Below, in pieces: positions 7,254 through 15,014 of a stretch of DNA of 64,000 bases. Origin of the DNA: Clostridium sp. (GTDB lineage Bacteria > Bacillota > Clostridia > Lachnospirales > Lachnospiraceae); the NCBI GenBank assembly GCA_021770825.1, contig JAETQD010000011.1, forward strand, positions 58,255 through 122,254, given 5' to 3'. Under the pieces are notes generated by a model that was given only the letters and a program-made list of their open reading frames with translations, was not told where the DNA came from and ran no database searches. The position numbers and the translations under genes are program-made. Position 1 is the first letter of the stretch; each line of letters begins with the position of its first letter.

Positions 7254-9059
7254 ATGAGAGAAAAGGTTAAAATACTTGGAATTGCCCCCTATGCTGGGCT
7301 GGTAGAATTAATGAAGCAGTATGCCAGGCAGCGGCCCGATGTGGAGCTGCATGCCGTATTGGGAAATATGGAAGCTGGAGTTCAGGCAGCCAAGGAACGG
7401 TATATGGAATATGATATCATCATCTCCAGAGCCAATACTGCCCGCATGTTATCCAAGGCGCTTCCAACGCCGGTGGTGGATATCGGAATCGGCTTTTATG
7501 ATGTGCTCCGCTGCATCAAGATGGCAGAAAGTACAAAGACCAAATTTGCCGTCATGGGATTCCACTCCTTGACCACCATCGCCCGGACCATCGGAAGCCT
7601 ATTAAAAACGCCCATTGATATCTTCCCCATCAGCACCTCCGAGGAAGCCAATCTTTTGCTGCACCGCATCAAAGATCTGGGGTATGAAACCGTTCTCTGT
7701 GATACGGTTTCCTTTATTCAGGCAAATCTGGTGGGAATCACCCCTATCCTTCTGACCTCCAGTATCGAAAGTCTCCGGGCGGCCGTGGATAATGCGGTCC
7801 ATACCTATGAGATGAACCGGTCGCTTCACCAGTCCCTCCATATGTTCCAGAATATCATCGAAAACAGCACCAGCCAGTACCTGGTTCTGGACGAAAAGGA
7901 AAACATCCTCTGCTCCGCCCTCCGGGACAATCATGCAGATTCCATCTGCACCCGGTTAAAAAAGGAGCTGCCTGCATGTATTGATGAAAAGAAGCGTTCT
8001 TTCTTTATTAATGCGGAGAATGCCATGTACTCGGTCCATGCCTCCTTTGTGGAGGAGGCCCCCGTTCCTTATGTTGTGTTTTCTGTTACCGGATCTAACA
8101 TCCCCCTTTCCTATTCCAAATATGGAATTTCCATTCTGGATCGCCAGGAAGCGGAGCAGAGCTATCAGGGAAGCTTATACAGCAAAACTGAGCTGGCGCG
8201 CAAATTTTTTGTGGATACCGGGGATACGGATACCAGAAAGGCACCGCTTATGATTGTAGGGGAGGTGGGAACCGGAAAGGACCGTGTGGCTCATATTTAT
8301 TATGCCAGGAGCCAGTACAGCAGCAATCCCCTGTATATGATCAACTGCGCCTTTCTCAACGAGAAAAGCTGGAATTTTATCATCAACAACTACAATTCCC
8401 CTCTCACGGACAACGGAAATACGATCTACATTGCCAACATTGACTGTCTGCCCCAGAGCAGGCAGAAAAAACTTTTGACCGTCATTCTGGACACCAACCT
8501 CCATGTCCGCAATTACCTGATTCTCTCCTGCACGAAGCAGGCCGGGAAGAATGTTTCCCATGCGGCCATGGAATATCTGAATGCCCTGGGCTGTATCCTG
8601 CTCACCATAAAGCCTCTGCGGGAACAGCGGGAGGACATTGCCGCCTCCGCCGGGCTTTACATCGCTACTTTAAATCAGGCGTTTGGAAAGCAAGTGGTGG
8701 GAATTGATGATGATGCCCTCAAGCTCTTGGAAAATTACGATTTTCCATGCAACCGCACCCAATTTAAACGAATTCTAAAGGAAGCGGTTTTAAGCACGGA
8801 CACTCCCTATATTTCCGCCGATACCATCCGTCTCCTTTTGGACCGGGAGGCCAGCCTGATTCCCTCCTCCAATCTCCTCTCTCCCTCTGAACCGGAGAGA
8901 CCGGAAATGGATTTTACCCTCAACCTGAACCAGTCCCTGGATTCCATGAACCGTGACATCATCCAGTATGTCTTAAAAAGCTGCGGGGGCAACCAGACTG
9001 CCGCGGCGAAAAAGCTTGGAATCAGCCGCACCACCATGTGGCGGTATTTAAACCGCTAG
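7254..9059 (+). CDS. PrpR-N / degenerate AAA+ / Fis-type regulator
   Basis: The 601-residue protein has a PrpR_N-type sensory domain (about residues 10-185), a PAS-like linker (about 200-300), an AAA+-like domain (about 325-540) and a C-terminal Fis-type helix-turn-helix (GGNQTAAAKKLGISRTTMWR). It has the layout of a sigma-54 activator, yet the GAFTGA loop that contacts sigma-54 is missing and the Walker B acidic pair is replaced (NTIYIANI near residue 390 where LFLDEI is expected). Walker A (GEVGTGKD, near 335) remains. It therefore probably acts at sigma-70 promoters, perhaps as a repressor that senses the sugar acid. It is divergent from the DUF1537 operon. ATG 7254 follows GAGGGGT; the longer frame upstream is not used. 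Confidence 0.85.
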   Translation: MREKVKILGIAPYAGLVELMKQYARQRPDVELHAVLGNMEAGVQAAKERYMEYDIIISRANTARMLSKALPTPVVDIGIGFYDVLRCIKMAESTKTKFAVMGFHSLTTIARTIGSLLKTPIDIFPISTSEEANLLLHRIKDLGYETVLCDTVSFIQANLVGITPILLTSSIESLRAAVDNAVHTYEMNRSLHQSLHMFQNIIENSTSQYLVLDEKENILCSALRDNHADSICTRLKKELPACIDEKKRSFFINAENAMYSVHASFVEEAPVPYVVFSVTGSNIPLSYSKYGISILDRQEAEQSYQGSLYSKTELARKFFVDTGDTDTRKAPLMIVGEVGTGKDRVAHIYYARSQYSSNPLYMINCAFLNEKSWNFIINNYNSPLTDNGNTIYIANIDCLPQSRQKKLLTVILDTNLHVRNYLILSCTKQAGKNVSHAAMEYLNALGCILLTIKPLREQREDIAASAGLYIATLNQAFGKQVVGIDDDALKLLENYDFPCNRTQFKRILKEAVLSTDTPYISADTIRLLLDREASLIPSSNLLSPSEPERPEMDFTLNLNQSLDSMNRDIIQYVLKSCGGNQTAAAKKLGISRTTMWRYLNR

Positions 9060-9182
9060 GCAGGCTGCTTACGGCTGTCCAAACTGGTACTTGCGCTTAA
9101 ATACCCTCAGGCCTTATAATGAACTAAGGAGCACAGGAAACTGCCTGCCCCATAATTTAAAGAGAACAGGAGTGACTACATA

Positions 9183-10313
9183 ATGGAAAAATCAAAGGTA
9201 TATTTTACCGACTTCCGCACCATTGCATTTGGAGACGGCCTTCCCACCAAGCTCCAGAAGCTCTGTAAAACCGCAGGCATCGGCTCCATCGACATGGATG
9301 GAAAATTCGTTGCCATCAAGCTGCACTTCGGAGAGCTTGGGAATATCAGCTATCTGCGCCCCAATTACGCAAGGGCCATTGTGGATCTTGTGAAATCCAT
9401 GGGCGGAAAACCCTTCCTGACCGACTGCAATACCATGTATCCCGGCAGCCGAAAGAATGCTCTGGAACATCTGGAATGTGCATGGCAGAACGGCTTCACC
9501 CCTCTGACCGTGGGATGTCCCATTCTGATCGGCGATGGCCTTAAGGGAACCGATGATGTGGCAGTTCCTGTCTCAGGCGGAGAGTACGTAAAGGAAGCCA
9601 AAATCGGCCGCGCCGTGATGGACGCCGATATCTTCATCAGCCTTACCCATTTTAAGGGCCATGAAATGACAGGCTTTGGCGGCACCATTAAAAACATCGG
9701 CATGGGCTGCGGTTCCCGCGCCGGAAAAACCGAGCAGCACAGCGGCGGAAAACCGCATATTATCGATGAAAACTGCCGCGGATGCCATAAATGTCAAAAA
9801 GAATGCGCCAACGGCGGACTTGTCTTCGATGCAGAACGAAAGAAAATGACTGTCAACAAAGACTCCTGCGTTGGCTGCGGACGCTGCCTGGGCGCATGTA
9901 ACTTTGATGCCATCGCATTTGATAACGAAAATGCCAATGAAGTTCTGAATTACAAAATGGCCGAATATACAAAGGCCGTTGTGGACGGACGCCCCAACTT
10001 CCATATTTCCCTGATCGTGGATGTGTCTCCCAACTGTGACTGTCACTGTGAAAACGATGCACCGATTCTCCCCAATATTGGAATGTTTGCATCCTTTGAC
10101 CCGCTGGCCCTGGATCAGGCCTGTGTGGATGCCTGTCTCGCGTCGGCTCCCCTCCCCCACAGCCAGCTTTCCGACCACCTGGCCGACCCGCACTTCCATG
10201 ATCACCATGATCATTTCACCAACTCCTCTCCGGAGTCCGAATGGCGCTCCTGCCTGGACCATGCCGCCAAAATCGGCCTTGGAAACCGGGAGTATGAGTT
10301 AATTAAAATGTAG
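9183..10313 (+). CDS. DUF362 protein with two [4Fe-4S] ferredoxin motifs
   Basis: A 376-residue DUF362 protein. The N-terminal domain (about residues 1-190) includes the family segments VAIKLHFGELGN and FISLTHFKGHEMTGFGG. Two ferredoxin-type cysteine clusters follow, CRGCHKCQKECA and CVGCGRCLGACN, each able to hold a [4Fe-4S] cluster. A Cys/His-rich stretch (NCDCHCEND) and a His/Asp-rich tail (HFHDHHDHF) could bind metal. The biochemical role of the family is not established; electron transfer is implied. The start follows a GGAGTGACTACATA region at 9183. It stands alone, 123 bases after the regulator, and ends at a strong shared terminator. Confidence 0.85.
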   Translation: MEKSKVYFTDFRTIAFGDGLPTKLQKLCKTAGIGSIDMDGKFVAIKLHFGELGNISYLRPNYARAIVDLVKSMGGKPFLTDCNTMYPGSRKNALEHLECAWQNGFTPLTVGCPILIGDGLKGTDDVAVPVSGGEYVKEAKIGRAVMDADIFISLTHFKGHEMTGFGGTIKNIGMGCGSRAGKTEQHSGGKPHIIDENCRGCHKCQKECANGGLVFDAERKKMTVNKDSCVGCGRCLGACNFDAIAFDNENANEVLNYKMAEYTKAVVDGRPNFHISLIVDVSPNCDCHCENDAPILPNIGMFASFDPLALDQACVDACLASAPLPHSQLSDHLADPHFHDHHDHFTNSSPESEWRSCLDHAAKIGLGNREYELIKM

Positions 10314-10338
10314 GGGATGAAGATTCTGTACAAAAATG

Positions 10339-10376
10339 GCTGGTGCCGGGAATGTTTCCTGACACCAGCCGTTTTT
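10339..10376. terminator. Bidirectional terminator
   Basis: GGCTGGTG and CACCAGCC form an 8-bp stem (10339-10371) with T tracts on both strands, between the convergent DUF362 and FMN reductase genes. Confidence 0.85.
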
Positions 10377-10384
10377 CCGGCTTT

Positions 10385-10930
10385 CTATATCTTATCTGCC
10401 AATCCCGCAGCCTGTTTGCAGCCGTCTGTTTTTTTAATATCCCCGGCATTTAAAACACCGGGAACCAGTACTTCTCCGACCATGCGCCATTTTAACAGAG
10501 CGGCAGAGCGCTCGATGGGAAGACGCACTCCGTCCAAAACGGAAAGATCGTCCTCCTCACAGCATGCAATCAGCCCGCATTCTTTTCCTGCAATGTCCTT
10601 TCCTGCCACACAGAACGAAAACAATTTATCAATCACACCCTTGATCTGGGCCGGAATGGAATACCAGTACACCGGCATGGTAAAGATAACGGCATCTGCA
10701 TCCATGATATCCGGGGCGATGGTGTTAAAATCATCGTCAAAGGAACAGGCCTTTCCGGTTTTAAAGCAGGTTTCGCAGGCATGACATCCGCCCACATTTT
10801 TCATGGCCGCGTCAAACCGTACCACGGAATGCCCCTTTTCCTCTGCTGCTTTAATAAAAGCCTCTGTCATGGCAAAGCTGTTTCCGCTTTTTCTGGGACT
10901 TCCGGTAATAACAACAATCTTTTTGCTCAT
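10385..10930 (-). CDS. NADPH-dependent FMN reductase-like flavoprotein
   Basis: A 181-residue flavodoxin-fold protein. The N-terminal phosphate-binding loop ITGSPRKSGNSFAMTEAF is the FMN site of the NADPH-dependent FMN reductase/iron-sulfur flavoprotein group. A GGCHACETCFKTGKAC segment near residue 48 has the cysteine pattern seen in such proteins. The segment VIFTMPVYWYSIPAQIKGVID completes the flavin pocket. It likely reduces quinones or other small acceptors. It is transcribed divergently from an HxlR regulator 141 bases away, a common arrangement in which the regulator controls the reductase in response to electrophiles or redox stress. Confidence 0.88.
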   Translation of the reverse strand: MSKKIVVITGSPRKSGNSFAMTEAFIKAAEEKGHSVVRFDAAMKNVGGCHACETCFKTGKACSFDDDFNTIAPDIMDADAVIFTMPVYWYSIPAQIKGVIDKLFSFCVAGKDIAGKECGLIACCEEDDLSVLDGVRLPIERSAALLKWRMVGEVLVPGVLNAGDIKKTDGCKQAAGLADKI

Positions 10931-11006
10931 ATGTTTATCCTCCTTTTATGGGATTGACTTTTCCCACATCTTTTACTAAAATCATAGCAAGAATATATTT
11001 AAAATC

Positions 11007-11057
11007 AAGTACGCACATTTAAGTGCGATACTTACATTAAAGTTTAATACTTACTTA
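11007..11057. promoter_or_regulatory. Candidate HxlR operator region
   Basis: AAGTACGCAC (11007-11016) and GTGCGATACTT (11023-11033) form an inverted repeat with one inserted base. ATACTTAC then recurs at about 11028 and 11047. The cluster lies between the divergent reductase and HxlR genes. Confidence 0.6.
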
Positions 11058-11071
11058 AAGGAGAGTGTAAT

Positions 11072-11404
11072 ATGAATACGCGCTGCATTTCAAAGGAATG
11101 CCTGGGAACCACCGGATTTTCCTATACGTTATCCCTCATCAACGGGAAATACAAAATGACCATTCTGTATACTCTGATGGAATTCGGTGTTGTCCGCTTT
11201 AATGAGATGAAAAAATATATCGGCAACATCTCTTATAAAACCCTAAGCTCCACCTTAAAGGAACTGGAAGCGGACCAGTTGGTCCACCGGGAGGAATATC
11301 CCCAGATTCCGCCGAAAGTAGAATATTCCTTAACAGAACGCGGGAAAACCCTGATTCCCATTCTGGATTCCATGTGTGAATGGGGCGATAAGAACCGGCT
11401 GTAA
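11072..11404 (+). CDS. HxlR-family transcriptional regulator
   Basis: The 110-residue protein is a full-length HxlR winged-helix regulator: conserved LINGKYKMTILYTLM, RFNEMKKYIGNISYKTLSST (recognition helix) and the wing PPKVEYSLTERGKTLIPIL. A Cys pair sits at the N-terminus (RCISKEC); a cysteine in this position is the redox or electrophile sensor in characterised relatives. It is divergent from the FMN reductase gene and likely controls it and itself through the inverted repeat at 11007-11033. ATG 11072 follows AAAGGAGAG. Confidence 0.9.
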   Translation: MNTRCISKECLGTTGFSYTLSLINGKYKMTILYTLMEFGVVRFNEMKKYIGNISYKTLSSTLKELEADQLVHREEYPQIPPKVEYSLTERGKTLIPILDSMCEWGDKNRL

Positions 11405-11575
11405 CGGGCCCTCGCCGCAGGATTTCGCACGCTCAGTTTTCCTTGTCCTTTCCCGGTCGATATGCTATACTGTTTTCAAAGCATATATTTCTTAAATTCC
11501 GGCCGAAAAGGCCGTCTGTATCTTCTTACTATCATTTCAGAAAATCTATGCTTTTCCAAATCATCATTATGAAAA

Positions 11576-11599
11576 GCAGGAGATTTTCCGTTCTCCTGC
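11576..11599 (+). promoter_or_regulatory. Hairpin just upstream of the Rpn-type gene
   Basis: GCAGGAG (11576-11582) pairs with CTCCTGC (11593-11599), ending two bases before the AAAAGGAGGA ribosome site. The first arm contains AGGAG, so the stem could compete with or shield translation initiation. Confidence 0.45.
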
Positions 11600-11613
11600 G
11601 AAAAGGAGGACAA

Positions 11614-12555
11614 ATGAACAGAATAAGAAACTCTGTGACAGGGCCAGAGGCTCCCCGAGCACAGCGCAGCTACAAGGACAGCCTGTTCCGTATGATTTTT
11701 CGTGACCGGAACCACTTATTAAGTCTCTACAATGCAGTCAATCAGACTGCCTATACGGATCCGGATGCGCTGACTATTGTGACATTGGAAAACGCCGTGT
11801 ACATGAATATGAAAAACGATGTCGCATTTTTGATCGGTTTTGAGCTGAACCTTTATGAACACCAGTCTACCTGGAATCCCAATATGCCGCTCCGTGATCT
11901 CTTTTATGTGGCCAGGGAGTATCAGATGCTTTTAAAGGATGAAACTCTCTATTCTTCCAGACTGGTGAAGATTCCTATCCCGCACTTTATTGTTTTCTAT
12001 AATGGAAGCGGTATGGAAAAGGATTCCTGTATATTAAAGCTTTCAGATTCCTTTGAAAAACAGGCGGAAGAACCGGAGTTAGAACTTAAAGTACAGGTAT
12101 TAAAGATCGGCCCCGGGCAGAATGAGCCATTGCTGGCTGCCTGCCAGGCACTTAAGGACTATATGATTTTTGTGGAAAGAGTAAGACAGCACGCAAAAGC
12201 CATGATTCTTAACGAAGCGGTGGAGCGTGCAGTGAATGAATGCATCCGGGAGGGCATCCTGGCGGATTTTCTCTCGAAGAACCGGGCGGAGGCGATTGCA
12301 ATGTGTATATTTGAATATGACGAGGAGCGGGAGCAGAGACTAATCCGGAAGGCAGAGTACGAGGAAGGACATGAGGCTGGGCTCCGGGAAGGGCTCCGTG
12401 AAGGCAAGCAGAGTCTTTTAAAGAATCAAATTAAGAAGAAGCTATTAAAAGGAAAATCCCCTGCGTCGATTGCAGAAGAACTGGAGGAAGATATTTCTGT
12501 AATAGAAACGATGATTCAGGAGTTGGAGACAGAATCGCAAAGTCCGAAAAATTGA
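11614..12555 (+). CDS. Rpn-family PD-(D/E)XK nuclease / putative transposase
   Basis: The 313-residue product belongs to the Rpn (recombination-promoting nuclease)/PD-(D/E)XK putative transposase group that is abundant in Lachnospiraceae. SYKDSLFRMIF near the N-terminus, NDVAFLIGFELNLYEHQSTW (the catalytic D and E-x-x-x-H-Q-S region, about residues 69-88) and a charged C-terminal tail with GHEAGLREGLREGKQ repeats are the visible hallmarks. E. coli RpnA is a DNA endonuclease that raises RecA-independent recombination. No terminal inverted repeats or second transposon gene flank it, so it is not a demonstrable insertion sequence. ATG 11614 follows AAAAGGAGGA; a perfect stem-loop lies just after the stop. 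Confidence 0.85.
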   Translation: MNRIRNSVTGPEAPRAQRSYKDSLFRMIFRDRNHLLSLYNAVNQTAYTDPDALTIVTLENAVYMNMKNDVAFLIGFELNLYEHQSTWNPNMPLRDLFYVAREYQMLLKDETLYSSRLVKIPIPHFIVFYNGSGMEKDSCILKLSDSFEKQAEEPELELKVQVLKIGPGQNEPLLAACQALKDYMIFVERVRQHAKAMILNEAVERAVNECIREGILADFLSKNRAEAIAMCIFEYDEEREQRLIRKAEYEEGHEAGLREGLREGKQSLLKNQIKKKLLKGKSPASIAEELEEDISVIETMIQELETESQSPKN

Positions 12556-12579
12556 CGCAAAAATATGGAACGTACGCAC

Positions 12580-12618
12580 AATCCCCCTGCCAGACTGTGA
12601 TTCCCTGGCAGGGGGATT
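12580..12618. terminator. Perfect 14-bp stem-loop, probable terminator
   Basis: AATCCCCCTGCCAG (12580-12593) pairs perfectly with CTGGCAGGGGGATT (12605-12618). The downstream T run is short, so termination may be less complete than elsewhere. It separates the Rpn-type gene from the convergent aminotransferase remnant. Confidence 0.7.
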
Positions 12619-12642
12619 GTCTTATGCAGCCTGAGAAATCAG

Positions 12643-13140
12643 CTACATTCTCTTTTCCACCCACGCTTTTAATCTCCGGCAGCCCTCCACAATGTTCTCA
12701 TAACTGTTGGCAAAAGACATGCGAGCATAGTGCCCGCCTTCCGTTCCAAACACATCGCCGGGAACCATGGCCACCCCAGCTTCATCCAGAAGGCGGCCCG
12801 CAAATTCCTGACCGCTCATGCCAAGTTTTTCAATATTAATAAAGATATAGAACGCTCCCTGGGGGCATTTACAGCTAAGTCCTTCTATTTCGTTGATGGC
12901 CTTCACTGCATAGTCACGGCGCCTCTTATATTCCTTTACCATGTCATGGACCTCTTCCTTCTCCTCATAAAGAGCAGCAACTCCGGCCTTTTGCACAAAG
13001 GACGTGGCACATGTGACCACATGCTGGTGAAGCTTATTGATCTGCTTAATGATCTCTTCCCCGCACGCCACATATCCCAGTCTCCATCCGGTCATGGAAT
13101 ATGCCTTGGAAAATCCGTTTAAGGTGATGGTCCGCTCCTG
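12643..13140 (-). pseudogene. 5'-truncated class I/II aminotransferase remnant
   Basis: About 165 residues of a PLP-dependent class I/II aminotransferase remain, beginning at ERTITLNGFSKAYSMTGWRLGY, which includes the PLP-binding lysine, and running through a normal C-terminus (SFANSYENIVEGCRRL). The first 215 or so residues expected of this family are absent. The open frame upstream of the remnant is the last codons of the LysR gene read in another frame, so a deletion has joined the LysR 3' end to the middle of the aminotransferase gene. No ribosome site or plausible start precedes the remnant. Without the N-terminal half of the active site it cannot be a working transaminase. Confidence 0.8.
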
Positions 13141-13141
13141 T

Positions 13142-14092
13142 TTACTGCGACAGCATAATATATTTAACGAAATCATCCACGGTCTTTGAAGGCCCTGGAA
13201 AGCGTTTAACGGAAAGCCTGATCTCCCGTTTTGCCAGCGGATCCCCCAATTTGTAATACTTCAATTTATCCGTTTTTTCTGTATATTTTAACAGCGTATC
13301 ACGGAAAAAGACAATTCCGCTCTGTCCATTCCGCGCCACATTATACGCCGTCAAAAGCTGGTCCAAATGGAGCACCACCCTGGGCTCAAATCCGGCATGG
13401 GAACATATCTCCATACTCCTCCGGTAGGAGTCCTGATTCTTCTTAAGCATGAGAAACGGCTGATCGGAAACCAGTGAAAGCTCCACTGGCAGAAATTTCT
13501 CATCCAGAAAACTCCGATCCAAAATCCGTTCTCCCGGAATCTGGTACATCTCCAGAACATGGTTAATCTCCCAGGACGAAGGTACGGCCATAATCATATA
13601 CTCATATCCCAAAGTGATACTTTCAAACACTTCCGAATCCAGTTTTTCCACATCAATGGTGACATCAAATTGCCCGGAGCGCAGCCCTGCATCCATTCCG
13701 GAAATATCGGTCTCCGTCAGATTGATCTCACATCTGGGATTCATCCGGCAGTATCCCTGAATCATCTCCGGCAGCATAAAGGCACAAAAATAAGCAGAAC
13801 TTCCAATATTAATCACTCCGGCCTTCACACCCGCCAGTAAAGCAAAATGCTGGTCGATTTCATTGGAAATATCATATATTTTTCTGGTCTGTTCCAGATA
13901 GTACCGTCCCGCCTCCGTAAGAACTACGGGCGTCACGGTACGGTCAAACAACGGTATGCCATACAGATCTTTTTCTATTTTTTTAATTGCGCCGCTTAAG
14001 GCAGGCTGGGAGATATAAAGCTTCTGCGCCGCTTTCGAGAAGCTCCCCTCCGCCGCCACTGCCGAAACATATTCATAGTCCCTGCTGACCAT
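13142..14092 (-). CDS. LysR-family transcriptional regulator
   Basis: The 316-residue protein has an N-terminal LysR winged helix-turn-helix (FSKAAQKLYISQPALSGAIKKIE) and a substrate-binding domain from about residue 90. The stop codon lies exactly where the aminotransferase remnant begins, so the extreme C-terminus may have been altered by the same deletion, although KTVDDFVKYIML looks like a normal LysR end. It is divergent from the small acyl carrier protein gene 87 bases away, its most likely target by position. The effector is unknown. Confidence 0.88.
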   Translation of the reverse strand: MVSRDYEYVSAVAAEGSFSKAAQKLYISQPALSGAIKKIEKDLYGIPLFDRTVTPVVLTEAGRYYLEQTRKIYDISNEIDQHFALLAGVKAGVINIGSSAYFCAFMLPEMIQGYCRMNPRCEINLTETDISGMDAGLRSGQFDVTIDVEKLDSEVFESITLGYEYMIMAVPSSWEINHVLEMYQIPGERILDRSFLDEKFLPVELSLVSDQPFLMLKKNQDSYRRSMEICSHAGFEPRVVLHLDQLLTAYNVARNGQSGIVFFRDTLLKYTEKTDKLKYYKLGDPLAKREIRLSVKRFPGPSKTVDDFVKYIMLSQ

Positions 14093-14179
14093 ACAATTCT
14101 CCTTTACTGTTCCACCCGCTGATACTATAATATTAACAAAACCCGGCTAAAAAGCAAGCATTCGGAGGAAAACAAAACC

Positions 14180-14404
14180 ATGGATGAACTTAAAAAAATT
14201 CTTAATGAGTACATTGATCTGCCAGCCGATCTCACAGAATCATCCAGGCTCATTGATGATCTGGGACTGGATTCCTTTTTAATTGTATACTTTCTCTCAG
14301 AAGTGGAGGACCGGTTTCACATCCACATTGACGAGGCAGACTTCGAGGACTTCGTCACAATCGGAGATGTCCTGGAGCGGATGCCCCGAAAATCTCCCGC
14401 ATAA
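14180..14404 (+). CDS. Stand-alone acyl/peptidyl carrier protein
   Basis: A 74-residue acidic four-helix carrier protein. DDLGLDSFLIVYFLSEVEDRF contains the conserved Asp-Ser to which phosphopantetheine is attached (Ser about residue 32), followed by IHIDEADFEDFVTIGDV, the usual third-helix region. Length is typical for ACP. No fatty acid, polyketide, NRPS or Dlt genes are near, so it is an orphan carrier protein rather than the housekeeping AcpP. ATG 14180 follows TCGGAGGAAAAC. It is divergent from a LysR gene and ends at a bidirectional terminator. Confidence 0.88.
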   Translation: MDELKKILNEYIDLPADLTESSRLIDDLGLDSFLIVYFLSEVEDRFHIHIDEADFEDFVTIGDVLERMPRKSPA

Positions 14405-14409
14405 AGCAA

Positions 14410-14441
14410 ATCAGGCGGAAGAATCACTTCTGCCGCCTGAA
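14410..14441. terminator. Bidirectional terminator
   Basis: TCAGGCGG (14411-14418) pairs with CCGCCTGA (14433-14440) between the convergent carrier protein and flavin reductase genes. Confidence 0.75.
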
Positions 14442-14452
14442 TCATTTCCTGC

Positions 14453-15013
14453 TTATTTTAACTTTGCTCCGTCCTTAAAGGCATTTCCAACCTTTTCGCC
14501 CAGCTTCCAGTAAGCGCTGTTTACCGGGTCAAACACAATGGGCTCCAGCTTCGTGGGGTCAATCTTTCCGTTCTCATCCAGAATTCGCTCATCTGCACAG
14601 ACATTGACGATCTCACCAACCATCCGGCATGACTCTGCATCATAGCTCACCAGCTTACACTCCAAAGTCATGGGAAGCTCATCAATCATCGGCGCATCCA
14701 CAAATTCTGCCCTGGTTGTATGGAACCCGGCCTTCTCCAATTTATTCGGAACGTCATTGCCCGACACAATGCCAACATAGTCGCACTCCACCACATGGGC
14801 GGCATCTGCCATGCTGACCGTAAAGGCCTTCCTGGCCAGGATATTTTTCACGGTCTTATGTCCCGGGCTTAAGCACATGGAAATCTCCGTGCTCTCACTG
14901 ATTCCGCCCCAGGCGGCATTCATGGCATCCGGAACGCCGTCTTCCCCATAGGCGGCAATAATAAACACCGGCTGCGGGTACGTATACGGTTTTGCTCCAA
15001 AATTCTTCTTCAT
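14453..15013 (-). CDS. Flavin reductase-like (FMN-binding) protein
   Basis: The 186-residue protein matches the flavin reductase-like domain family (FMN-binding split barrel): PQPVFIIAAYGEDGVPDAMNAA near the N-terminus and ISMCLSPGHKTVKNILARKAFTVSM are typical. Such proteins bind FMN and transfer electrons to small acceptors. It follows the DMT exporter gene with essentially no gap (stop at 15015, start at 15013), so the two are cotranscribed and perhaps translationally coupled. It ends at a strong terminator. Its partner is unknown. Confidence 0.87.
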   Translation of the reverse strand: MKKNFGAKPYTYPQPVFIIAAYGEDGVPDAMNAAWGGISESTEISMCLSPGHKTVKNILARKAFTVSMADAAHVVECDYVGIVSGNDVPNKLEKAGFHTTRAEFVDAPMIDELPMTLECKLVSYDAESCRMVGEIVNVCADERILDENGKIDPTKLEPIVFDPVNSAYWKLGEKVGNAFKDGAKLK

Positions 15014-15014
15014 G

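Noticed and set aside
12643..13176. Intact short aminotransferase gene of 177 residues
   Set aside because: The N-terminal part is LysR sequence read out of frame, and half of the active site is missing.
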